In this document: positions 23,420 to 32,466 of the stretch, in pieces | Numbering within the stretch: the first letter of the stretch is position 1 | How the letters are laid out: each line of letters starts with the position of its first letter | Source: Chloroflexota bacterium | Lineage (GTDB): Bacteria; Chloroflexota; Dehalococcoidia; Tepidiformales; Tepidiformaceae | Assembly: GCA_026702615.1 (NCBI GenBank) | Contig: JAPPBY010000033.1 | Coordinates: 186,001 to 250,000 of the forward strand | Direction: 5' to 3' | Length of the DNA stretch: 64,000 nt | The notes under the pieces: model-generated | Seen by the model: the letters and a program-made list of their open reading frames with translations, nothing else | What the model was told of the DNA's origin: nothing | Databases searched by the model: none | Position numbers and translations under genes: made by a program

Positions 23420-24292
23420 ATGCGGTACCTGACGATGGAGCGGACGCCCGAGCTGCAATCGCCGGTGGCGGTGCTGGCCTTCACGGGCTGGAACGATGCC
23501 GCCAACGCCGCGAGCAACGCGGCGCGCTTCGTGGTGCGGCGGCTGGGGGCGCGGCGGTTCGCCTCCATGGAGGCGGAGCCGTTCTATGCGTTCACGGAGA
23601 CGCGTCCCTCGGTGCGGTTGGACTCGAGCGGAGAACGGCAGCTCACGTGGCCGGGGAACGAGTTCTACTACGCGCGCACGGAGGGCGACTCGCCGGACTA
23701 CGTCATCGGCATCGGCGCCGAGCCGAACCTGCGCTGGCGCACGTTCTCCCAGGAGTTCATGGAGCTGTTCGACACGCTGGACGTGTCGATGGTGGTGTCG
23801 CTGGGGGCGCTTATCGGGGAGGCATCGCACCGGCGCCCGATCGGCGTGACCGGGAGCGCCGCCAACCCAGAGCTGGCGGCCCAGCTCGACCTGCAACGGT
23901 CGCGGTACGAGGGGCCGACGGGCATCGTCGGCATCCTCCACTACGCCCTGCAGGAGGCGAGCCGGCCCTCGGCGAGCCTCTGGGCGACGGTGCCGCACTA
24001 CATCACGGGTGAGCAGTGTCCGCCGGCGACGCTGGCGGTCCTGCAGCGCCTGGAACGCCTGCTCGGGACGAGCTTCAACCTCGGGGAGCTGGAGACGGCC
24101 TCGGACCGCTTCCGGGACCAGCTCGACACGACGATCGCGGGCGACCCGCAGATGCGCTCGTACCTAGAACGTCTCGAGAGCGCGCTGGCGGAGGTGGAGG
24201 AAGAGGAGGCGGCGAGCGACCCGCTGCCGGAGGCGACGGACCTGGTCGGCGACATCGAGGAGTTCCTGCGCGGGAATTCTGAGGACGATTAG
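23420..24292 (+). CDS. PAC2 family protein
   Basis: A 290-residue member of the PAC2 (proteasome-assembly-chaperone-like) family. The family blocks are VAVLAFTGWNDAANAASNAA at the N-terminus, a GIGAEPNLRWRTFSQEFMEL segment, and SLGALIGEASHRRPIGVTGSA in the Rossmann-like core. The C-terminus is an acidic helix (ALAEVEEEEAASDP). Bacterial members occur mainly in Actinobacteria and Chloroflexi, and their role is not defined. It is monocistronic, with no obvious partner. Confidence 0.88.
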   Translation: MRYLTMERTPELQSPVAVLAFTGWNDAANAASNAARFVVRRLGARRFASMEAEPFYAFTETRPSVRLDSSGERQLTWPGNEFYYARTEGDSPDYVIGIGAEPNLRWRTFSQEFMELFDTLDVSMVVSLGALIGEASHRRPIGVTGSAANPELAAQLDLQRSRYEGPTGIVGILHYALQEASRPSASLWATVPHYITGEQCPPATLAVLQRLERLLGTSFNLGELETASDRFRDQLDTTIAGDPQMRSYLERLESALAEVEEEEAASDPLPEATDLVGDIEEFLRGNSEDD

Positions 24293-24326
24293 CCGAGGCT
24301 GGACGGCCAGGCCGTATTCTCCGGAG

Positions 24327-24617
24327 CTAGGCGGTCTTCCTGACGAGGGGCTCTATCCGGCTGGTGTCGGTCGAGGTACGGGCAATCTCCAGGTCGTACA
24401 TCTTCTGTAGGTTGAGCCAGAACTCAGGGGTCATGCCGAGAGCGGTTCCCACGCGAAGGGCGGTGTCAGCGGTGATCGACCGGCGCTGGCGCACGATTTC
24501 GCTGATGCGGATGGGGGGGACACCAATCGCCTTCGCGAGCCGGTACTGGCTGATGCCGAGTTCCTCCAGGATCTCCGCGAGGTGCTCTCCCGGATGGATG
24601 GGGGTGAGGACAGTCAT
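24327..24617 (-). CDS. higA: HigA-type antitoxin (XRE family)
   Basis: A 96-residue helix-turn-helix protein with the canonical HigA opening PIHPGEHLAEILEELGISQ, DNA-binding helices IGVPPIRISEIVRQRRSIT, and EFWLNLQKMYDLE. It neutralises the RelE-fold toxin encoded 12 bases upstream and represses the operon. The order toxin then antitoxin is the usual reversed higBA arrangement. The locus is less GC-rich than its flanks. Confidence 0.93.
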   Translation of the reverse strand: MTVLTPIHPGEHLAEILEELGISQYRLAKAIGVPPIRISEIVRQRRSITADTALRVGTALGMTPEFWLNLQKMYDLEIARTSTDTSRIEPLVRKTA

Positions 24618-24629
24618 AGATCCATCTCC

Positions 24630-24929
24630 TCAGTGGTAGTCCACAATCTCGATCTCGGTAGCGCCCTGCTCCGTCCAGCGAAAGCAGATGCGCCACTGAT
24701 CATTGATGCGGACACTGTGCTGGCCTCTCCGGTCTCCTCGCAGGGCTTGCAAGCGATGAGAGGGCGGGACGCGAAGATCGGACAGCACGGTGGCCGCAAC
24801 CACGCGTTGGAGCCGCATTCGCCCCCTGCGCTGGATGTCCCCCGGAAGGCGGCGGACTGGCTGCCCGTTGAAGAGCCGCTCAGCGTCGCGATCGCGGAAT
24901 CGGTTCACGCGGTTCAATACTATCGCCAT
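24630..24929 (-). CDS. higB: HigB-type RelE/ParE-fold toxin
   Basis: A 99-residue ribosome-dependent mRNA interferase candidate. The core reads FRDRDAERLFNGQPVRRLP, then HRLQALRGDRRGQHSVRIND and QWRICFRW, ending IEIVDYH, all standard for HigB plasmid-maintenance killers. The annotated ATG at 24929 adds about seven residues; a GTG at 24908 would give the more usual N-terminus. Neither has a clear ribosome-binding site. It is paired with higA immediately downstream. Confidence 0.9.
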   Translation of the reverse strand: MAIVLNRVNRFRDRDAERLFNGQPVRRLPGDIQRRGRMRLQRVVAATVLSDLRVPPSHRLQALRGDRRGQHSVRINDQWRICFRWTEQGATEIEIVDYH

Positions 24930-24998
24930 CCGTTAACAACCGGCAACCGCCAGGGACGGGGACCCGGTGGCATTTCGTCTCGGAAACGCGCAGGATAG

Positions 24999-25012
24999 CG
25001 AACGGGTGTTCG
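24999..25012 (+). promoter_or_regulatory. LexA box (SOS operator) of dinB
   Basis: The perfect palindrome CGAAC-GGGT-GTTCG fits the Gram-positive-type SOS box CGAACRNRYGTTCG. It ends one base before the dinB ATG at 25014, so LexA would cover the start of the gene. The close spacing implies a leaderless or very short leader transcript. Confidence 0.8.
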
Positions 25013-25013
25013 G

Positions 25014-26195
25014 ATGAGTTCGCCGAGCGTGCTGCATGTCGATCTCGACGCGTTTTTCGTGGCGATGGAGCTGTTGCGGCGGCCCAATCTGGTGGGGACG
25101 CCCGTTGTGGTCGGGTTCGACGGGCCGCGGGGTGTCGTGAGCACGGCGAGCTACGAGGCGCGTGCCTTCGGGGTGCACTCGGCGCTGCCGACGGCGCAGG
25201 CGAAGCGTCGCTGCCCGCAGGCGACCTACCTGCCCGTCGACTTCTCTTACTACGCGCCGGCCTCGGAGCGTTTCCACGCCATCCTTCGGGACTTCACGCC
25301 GGTGTGCGAGGCGGCGGGTACGGACGAGGCGTACCTCGACGTCGCCGGGTCCGGGCGGCTCTTCGGGGACGGGGAAGCGATCGCGGGGATGATCCGGGAA
25401 CGCGTGCGGTCGGAGATCGGGATCACGGCGTCGGTGGGGGTGGCGACGAACAAGCTGGTCGCAAAGGTCGCGAGCGACGCGGCGAAACCGGACGGGGTGT
25501 GGGTGGTCGCGTCGGGGGAGGAGGCAGCGTTCCTGGCGCCACGGCCGGTGCGTGAGCTGCCAATGGTGGGGGCGAAGCTGGAGGAGCGGCTGGCGCAACT
25601 GGGATTGCGCACGATCGGGGACGTTGCACGCTATCCCGCGGACGCGCTGCGGGAGCGCTTCGGGCGCATGGGGGAGGAGTTGCACGCGCGCTCGCAGGGG
25701 CGGTTCGACGCGCCTGTGCTGGAGCAGCGCGGGAAGGCGAAGTCGGTGAGCCGCGAGGCGACCTTCGGGACGAACGTGGGTGACCGGGGGCGACTACGGG
25801 CGATCCTGCGGACGCAGGCCGAGCGGGTCGCGCGGGACCTGGCCCGGAGCGGGCTGGCGGCTCGCACCGTGGTGTTGAAGCTGCGCTTCCCGCCCTTCGA
25901 GACGCTCACGCGGTCGTGGACCGGGGTGGGGCAGGTGGCGCTCGCGGACGAGATATTCGAAGCGGGGGCGGAGCTGTTCGAGCGAGCGTGGCGCGAGGAA
26001 GGGGAGCGGCCGGTGCGCCTGATCGGGCTGGGGGTGATGAACATCGGCCAGCCCGCGCGCCAGCTGAAGCTGGGCGAGACGTTCGAGGCGGACCGGCTTG
26101 CGGACACCGTCAACACCCTGCGAGACCGTTTCGGTGAGGAGTCGGTGCGGCGGGCGACGGAGATCGCGGCGGATCGGGGGAAGGGAGGGGAGTAG
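25014..26195 (+). CDS. dinB: DNA polymerase IV (Y-family translesion polymerase)
   Basis: A 393-residue Y-family polymerase that copies across damaged bases. The first metal-binding Asp10 is in HVDLDAFF, and the steric-gate Phe follows. The catalytic pair Asp104-Glu105 is in GTDEAYLDV. SVGVATNKLVAKVASDAAKP and the helix-hairpin-helix LPMVGAKLEERLAQLGLRTI are typical, and a C-terminal little-finger domain starts near residue 235. The C-terminal clamp-binding peptide is not obvious. It is predicted to be SOS-induced through the LexA box overlapping its start. Confidence 0.95.
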   Translation: MSSPSVLHVDLDAFFVAMELLRRPNLVGTPVVVGFDGPRGVVSTASYEARAFGVHSALPTAQAKRRCPQATYLPVDFSYYAPASERFHAILRDFTPVCEAAGTDEAYLDVAGSGRLFGDGEAIAGMIRERVRSEIGITASVGVATNKLVAKVASDAAKPDGVWVVASGEEAAFLAPRPVRELPMVGAKLEERLAQLGLRTIGDVARYPADALRERFGRMGEELHARSQGRFDAPVLEQRGKAKSVSREATFGTNVGDRGRLRAILRTQAERVARDLARSGLAARTVVLKLRFPPFETLTRSWTGVGQVALADEIFEAGAELFERAWREEGERPVRLIGLGVMNIGQPARQLKLGETFEADRLADTVNTLRDRFGEESVRRATEIAADRGKGGE

Positions 26196-26244
26196 CGGGG
26201 CGGGGGCGGCTCGCCTATGCTTGTGGCAAGGTTTGGGAGGTTTC

Positions 26245-26889
26245 GTGACGGACGAGTCTCAGGCGCAGGCGTGGTTGTCGCTGGGGCGCGCGAGCAGATT
26301 GCTCGGAGTGAGCCACTCGACGGTGCGGCGCTGGGCGGATGCCGGAGAGATTCGCTCGTACCGCACGAGCGGCGGTCACCGGCGCATCCTCGAAGAGGAC
26401 GTGCGCCAGTTCATGGCGCAGAGCAGCCAGGCGGCGGGCGCGGTCGACACGGACCGCATCAGCGAGCTGGCCGTGGGGCGTGTGAAGCGCCGGCTGAACC
26501 GCCGGCGCCAGACCCACGACATGGACGCGTTCGCGGGACTGGACCGCGCCACCCGGGAGCGGTTGCGCTTCATCGGGCGGCAGCTGGTCGACCTGTTCGC
26601 GCGGTTCGTCTCGTCGCGGACGCGCCCGGACCGCTTTATCGACGATGCGCGCGGCATCGGCGGGGAGTACGGGCGAACGCTGGTAGGGGCGGGGGTGACG
26701 CTCACGGACGCGGTGATGACGTTCAATGCGCTGCGGCACTCGCTCGAGGAAACGGCCGCGCAGCTCGCCTCGGAGGCGCAGCAGGGGACAGACGAGGCGG
26801 TAGAGGCGATGGAGAGCATCCTGGGGCTGGCGGACACCGTGCTGGAGGGGATGGCGCAGGTCTACGAGGAGTCGATGGCCGGCGCCTGA
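26245..26889 (+). CDS. Excisionase/MerR-type helix-turn-helix regulator with helical sensor domain
   Basis: A 214-residue putative regulator. Residues 8-60 hold a winged HTH of the excisionase/BldC type (GRASRLLGVSHSTVRRWADA, then TSGGHRRILEEDV). A long helical region of about 130 residues follows, with RFIGRQLVDLFARFVSS and GVTLTDAVMTFNALRHSLEE, resembling the ligand- or protein-binding modules of stress regulators; the ligand is unknown. GTG 26245 follows GGGAGG. The next gene encodes a small coiled-coil protein 41 bases downstream. Confidence 0.82.
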   Translation: MTDESQAQAWLSLGRASRLLGVSHSTVRRWADAGEIRSYRTSGGHRRILEEDVRQFMAQSSQAAGAVDTDRISELAVGRVKRRLNRRRQTHDMDAFAGLDRATRERLRFIGRQLVDLFARFVSSRTRPDRFIDDARGIGGEYGRTLVGAGVTLTDAVMTFNALRHSLEETAAQLASEAQQGTDEAVEAMESILGLADTVLEGMAQVYEESMAGA

Positions 26890-26930
26890 TGGATCCCGCA
26901 CGGAAGGGTGGGCCTATACTTGGCCGCGAA

Positions 26931-27251
26931 ATGAGCTTTTTCGACCGGGTGAGAGAGACCGTGCGGGAGACCGCGACGGCAGCGACCGAGGCCACCAAGA
27001 AACAGGCCCGCCGAGCGCAGCTGGAAATGCGCGAGAGCCGGCTGGAAGCGCGCGTGAGGCGCGAGAAGACCTCGATCGGCGAGGCGCTCTACCCGCTGCT
27101 GGCCTCGGGCGAGATGGAGAGCGACCTGGCCGAGGTGCAGACGGCGCTCACGCGCATCGAGACGCTGAACGAGCAGCTCGCGGAGAACGCGGCCGAGCTC
27201 GATGCGCTGCTCGCGGCGCCTCCGGGCCAGCCGCCCCAGAGCGGGAGCTAG
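26931..27251 (+). CDS. Small coiled-coil protein
   Basis: A 106-residue highly charged helical protein. A first amphipathic helix (MSFFDRVRETVRETATAA) precedes a coiled coil of Arg/Glu-rich heptads to about residue 90, then a Pro/Gln-rich tail. It has no enzyme motif and is not recognised. It resembles small cytoplasmic proteins found near phage-shock or zinc-ribbon genes, but that is only a similarity in composition. The stop is three bases before the next start, so it is co-transcribed with the dehydrogenase gene. Confidence 0.7.
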   Translation: MSFFDRVRETVRETATAATEATKKQARRAQLEMRESRLEARVRREKTSIGEALYPLLASGEMESDLAEVQTALTRIETLNEQLAENAAELDALLAAPPGQPPQSGS

Positions 27252-27254
27252 CGC

Positions 27255-28124
27255 GTGGCGGATTCCCACGGCGCCATCGGCCTCCTGCATCCGGGGGCGA
27301 TGGGCGCTTCGGTGGGGGCGGCGCTCGTGGGGCGGGGGCACCGTGTGCTCTGGGCGAGCGGGGGCCGCAGCGCGTCGACGCGCGAGCGGGCGGAAGGCGC
27401 GGGCCTCGAGGACGCGGGCAGCATCGATCGACTGACTGAATCGTGCGGGACGCTGATCAGCGTATGCCCGCCGGACGCGGCACTGGCGTTGGCCGGACAG
27501 GTGGCCGGGACGGGGTTTGCGGGCGTGTACGTCGATGCGAACGCAGTGTCGCCGGCGCGCGGTCGGGCCATCGGGGAGGCGGTGCTGGCGGGCGGGGCGA
27601 GGGCGTGCGTGGACGGCGGCATCATCGGGCCACCTGCGTGGAAGCCGGGCATCACGCGGCTGTACCTGTCGGGGGGCGAGGCGGAGGACGTGGCGGGACT
27701 CTTCGAAGGGAGTCCGTTGGAGGCGATCGCAATCGGGCCGGAGGCGGGGGCGGCCTCCGCGCTGAAGATGGCGTACGCCGCCTACACGAAGGGAACGTCG
27801 GCGCTGCTGGCGGGCATCCTCGCGCTGGCGGAGCGGGAGGGGGTGGCGGAGGCGCTGCGCGGCGAGTGGGCGACTTCGCAGCCGGAGCTGGCGTCGAGCG
27901 GTGAGGGGCGGGCGCTGGGGAGTGCGGCGAAGGCGTGGCGCTTCGCGGGGGAGATGGAGGAGATCGCGGACACGTTCGCGGGGGCGGGTTTGCCGGACGG
28001 GTTCCACCGGGCGGCAGCGGAGATCTTCCGCCGTTGGAGCGAGTTCAAGGATGTCCCCGAGCCGCCCTCGCTGGAAGAAGCGCTGGCGGCACTGCTCGCC
28101 GAGCGCGCCGGGGTGGCGCGCTAG
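27255..28124 (+). CDS. NAD(P)-dependent beta-hydroxyacid dehydrogenase-like protein (6PGDH superfamily)
   Basis: A 289-residue protein with an N-terminal Rossmann motif (IGLLHPGAMGASVG, residues 7-20) and VDANAVSP, as in 3-hydroxyisobutyrate and 6-phosphogluconate dehydrogenase relatives. The C-terminal half is the helical domain with LKMAYAAYTKGTSALLAG, where the catalytic Lys lies, and resembles the DUF1932 type. It has a GTG start three bases after the coiled-coil gene. It begins a run of tightly spaced genes (rnhB, yraN, FmdB-like, translin-like). The substrate is unknown. Confidence 0.85.
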   Translation: MADSHGAIGLLHPGAMGASVGAALVGRGHRVLWASGGRSASTRERAEGAGLEDAGSIDRLTESCGTLISVCPPDAALALAGQVAGTGFAGVYVDANAVSPARGRAIGEAVLAGGARACVDGGIIGPPAWKPGITRLYLSGGEAEDVAGLFEGSPLEAIAIGPEAGAASALKMAYAAYTKGTSALLAGILALAEREGVAEALRGEWATSQPELASSGEGRALGSAAKAWRFAGEMEEIADTFAGAGLPDGFHRAAAEIFRRWSEFKDVPEPPSLEEALAALLAERAGVAR

Positions 28125-28126
28125 CC

Positions 28127-28789
28127 GTGGCGCGCGGGAACGGCGCGACACCTCGAAAGAAGCACCCCCGGTCCCGCATCCCCTCCCTGCGCTGGGAGCG
28201 GGAGGCCTGGCGCGAGGGAGCGGCTACGGTCGCGGGGGTGGACGAGGTAGGGGTGGGGCCGCTGGCAGGTCCGGTAACGGCAGCGGCGGTGCTGCTCGCG
28301 CCGGGCGACAAGCGACCGTGGTTCCGGCGCGTACGCGACTCGAAGGTGCTGACGGCGGCAGCCCGCGAGGAGCTGGCGGCCGAGATCGAGGCGTCGATCC
28401 CGTACGGCATCGGGTGGGCGACGAGCGCGGAGGTCGACAGCCGCGGGATCGTGGAGGCGCGGCGGCTCTCGGTGCTGCGCGCGATCGAGAAGCTCCCCTG
28501 CGAGCCCGACATGGTCATCTCCGACGCACTGCCGCTGCCGCTGCCCCATGTGCGGGTGGAGCCGAAGGCGGACGCCCGCAGCGTCTCGGTGGCGGCCGCC
28601 TCGATCGTGGCGAAGGTCGCGCGCGACCGCTGGATGACGGAGCTGTGCGAGCGGTTCCCCGGATACGGGTTCTGCAAGAACAAGGGGTACTACACCGAGA
28701 GCCACCGGGCCGCGATCGACCGGCGGGGTCCGTGTGAGGCGCACCGCGTGAGCTGGGCGCCGTTCGCGCAGGGCAAGCTCGACCTGTGA
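28127..28789 (+). CDS. rnhB: Ribonuclease HII
   Basis: A 220-residue enzyme that removes ribonucleotides from DNA and RNA primers. The first two metal ligands are in GVDEVGVGPLAGPV, the third is the Asp of ISDALPLP, and the fourth is in ASIVAKVARDRWM. The C-terminal FPGYGFCKNKGYYTESH block is standard. The conserved GRG loop that reads the RNA-DNA junction appears here as GVG, an unusual substitution. An Arg/Lys-rich N-terminal tail of about 20 residues precedes the domain. GTG start; the gene overlaps yraN by four bases. Confidence 0.93.
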   Translation: MARGNGATPRKKHPRSRIPSLRWEREAWREGAATVAGVDEVGVGPLAGPVTAAAVLLAPGDKRPWFRRVRDSKVLTAAAREELAAEIEASIPYGIGWATSAEVDSRGIVEARRLSVLRAIEKLPCEPDMVISDALPLPLPHVRVEPKADARSVSVAAASIVAKVARDRWMTELCERFPGYGFCKNKGYYTESHRAAIDRRGPCEAHRVSWAPFAQGKLDL

Positions 28790-29154
28790 ACCGCCGCAAG
28801 GAGCTGGGCGCCTTCGGTGAGCGTGTGGCGGCGCACCGGCTGGAGGCGGCGGGGCTCACAATCATGGATCGGAACGCGCGCACGCCCAGCGGCGAGATCG
28901 ACCTGATCGCGCGCGACGGCGAGGACGTGGCCTTCGTGGAGGTGCGAACGCGGCGGGCGGAGCGGGGCACCGCGGCGGAGTCGCTGGACACGCGCAAGCT
29001 GCAGCGGATGTGGCGCTGCGCGATGGAGTACTGCGAGGAGCAGGGGCTCGACCCGGAGTGCGTGCGCATCGACCTGGTCAGCCTGGACATCGGGGCGCGC
29101 GACTCGGTGGCGCACATCGAGCACTTCCGCGGGCTCGAGATTCCGGACGAGTAG
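28786..29154 (+). CDS. YraN family (UPF0102) nuclease-fold protein
   Basis: A 122-residue protein of the YraN family, a small Holliday-resolvase-like fold. Family blocks: KELGAFGERVAAHRLEAAG, then GEIDLIARDGEDVAFVEVRTRR with the Asp and the E-x-R that replaces E-x-K at the nuclease-like site, and KLQRMWRCAMEYCEE. It is commonly found next to rnhB, as here with a four-base overlap. Its enzymatic role is not established. Confidence 0.93.
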   Translation: MNRRKELGAFGERVAAHRLEAAGLTIMDRNARTPSGEIDLIARDGEDVAFVEVRTRRAERGTAAESLDTRKLQRMWRCAMEYCEEQGLDPECVRIDLVSLDIGARDSVAHIEHFRGLEIPDE

Positions 29155-29184
29155 CGCGCGGGAGCGTGCTAGGATCGCCACGTT

Positions 29185-29526
29185 ATGCCGATCTACGAGT
29201 TCCGCTGCGACGACTGCCGGGAGATCACGAATCACTTCTCGCGCAAGCCGGACCCGAAGGCGACGGCTGTTTGCGAGCACTGCGGGAGCAAGTCGACCCA
29301 TCGGCTCGTCTCGAGCTTCGCGCGTACGTACTCGCGCGAGGACGTGCTGGAGCGCTACGGCGACCCGGCGACCGACGACAAGGCGGACCTGAAGGATCCC
29401 CGCCAGATTGGCTCATGGGTGGAGAAGCGGTTCGACGAGTACGGCGTCGACATGCCGGAGAGCGCGCGGGAGATGATCGACGCAGCGCGCGAGGGCGACC
29501 TGCCGGACCCGGTCAAGAACCTGTGA
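29185..29526 (+). CDS. FmdB-type zinc-ribbon protein
   Basis: A 113-residue protein with an N-terminal zinc ribbon: MPIYEFRCDDCREI and VCEHCGSKS give two CxxC pairs. The C-terminal half is acidic and helical (SWVEKRFDEYGVDMPE) and ends PVKNL. The FmdB/CxxC_CXXC_SSSS family is thought to be regulatory, with unclear targets. Its stop overlaps the next gene's GTG (GTGA), so the two are translationally coupled. Confidence 0.9.
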   Translation: MPIYEFRCDDCREITNHFSRKPDPKATAVCEHCGSKSTHRLVSSFARTYSREDVLERYGDPATDDKADLKDPRQIGSWVEKRFDEYGVDMPESAREMIDAAREGDLPDPVKNL

Positions 29527-30161
29527 GTGGGGCTGGAGACGCGCCCCGGCCGGACACGTCGCCGCTCGGGGAGATTGCACCGCGCGTGGTTGCGCACCTG
29601 GAGGAGAAACACGCCGCTCGCGAGAAGGCGCTGCGAGCTTCGCGGGCGCTGATCCAGGCGAGTGCGCGCAGCATCCGACAGGTGCATCGGGGGGAGATGG
29701 CGGAAGCGAAGGCGCGGCTGGATGAGGCGCGGGCCGCGGCGGACGAGGGGTTCGCGGGGCTGGGGGGCCACCCGGACATCGAGCACGCGGGATTCGTGCA
29801 CGACGCGGAGAAAGAGTACGCCGAGGCGCGGGCGACGCTGGCGCTAGTCTCGGGGGCGCCGCTGCCCTCGCCGGAGGAGGTGGGGGTGAACGCGGCGGCC
29901 TGGCTGAACGGCATCGCGGAGGCGGCGGGGGAGTTGCGGCGGGTCATCCTCGACCGGCTGCGGCAGGGTGACTTCGACGGATGCGAGGCGCTGCTCGAGG
30001 CGATGGATGACATCTACGCGCTGCTGGTCACGATCGATTTCCCGGACGCGATGACGGGTGGGCTGCGGCGCACGACGGACCAGACGCGGGGCATTTTGGA
30101 GCGGACACGCGGCGATCTGACGATGGCGATCGTGCAGCGGAGGGCGACGCCCGAGGGCTAG
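29523..30161 (+). CDS. Translin-like helical protein
   Basis: A 212-residue all-helical protein resembling prokaryotic translin-family members, which bind single-stranded nucleic acid in eukaryotes. Visible blocks are KALRASRALIQASARSIRQV, GHPDIEHAGFVHDAEKEYAE, and LNGIAEAAGELRRVILDRL. GTG start overlapping the FmdB-like gene. The function in bacteria is not defined. Confidence 0.8.
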   Translation: MSGAGDAPRPDTSPLGEIAPRVVAHLEEKHAAREKALRASRALIQASARSIRQVHRGEMAEAKARLDEARAAADEGFAGLGGHPDIEHAGFVHDAEKEYAEARATLALVSGAPLPSPEEVGVNAAAWLNGIAEAAGELRRVILDRLRQGDFDGCEALLEAMDDIYALLVTIDFPDAMTGGLRRTTDQTRGILERTRGDLTMAIVQRRATPEG

Positions 30162-30191
30162 CCCTCCCACACGCGAAACACAGGGTTCACA

Positions 30192-30220
30192 TTGAACGCA
30201 GGGGGGCGGGACGCTAGAGT
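30192..30220 (+). promoter_or_regulatory. Candidate promoter of the pyrophosphatase gene
   Basis: TTGAAC (30192-30197), a 17-base spacer, and TAGAGT (30215-30220) lie about 90 bases before the ATG. Both boxes match four of six consensus positions. No riboswitch was recognised in the leader. Confidence 0.4.
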
Positions 30221-30310
30221 GCCTGCGGCCCATATCCTGCCGCGACTGCCTTCCGTTGGGGGCTCCCCGAGGGAGCGCGAGGGCGCGCAGCATCTGCCTC
30301 TGGGGGAACC

Positions 30311-32416
<2,106 letters not shown>

Positions 32417-32466
32417 CGTAGCCGCCGGTCGCAGCCCCCATTGGGCTGGCCGAGAGGAGGCGAGCG

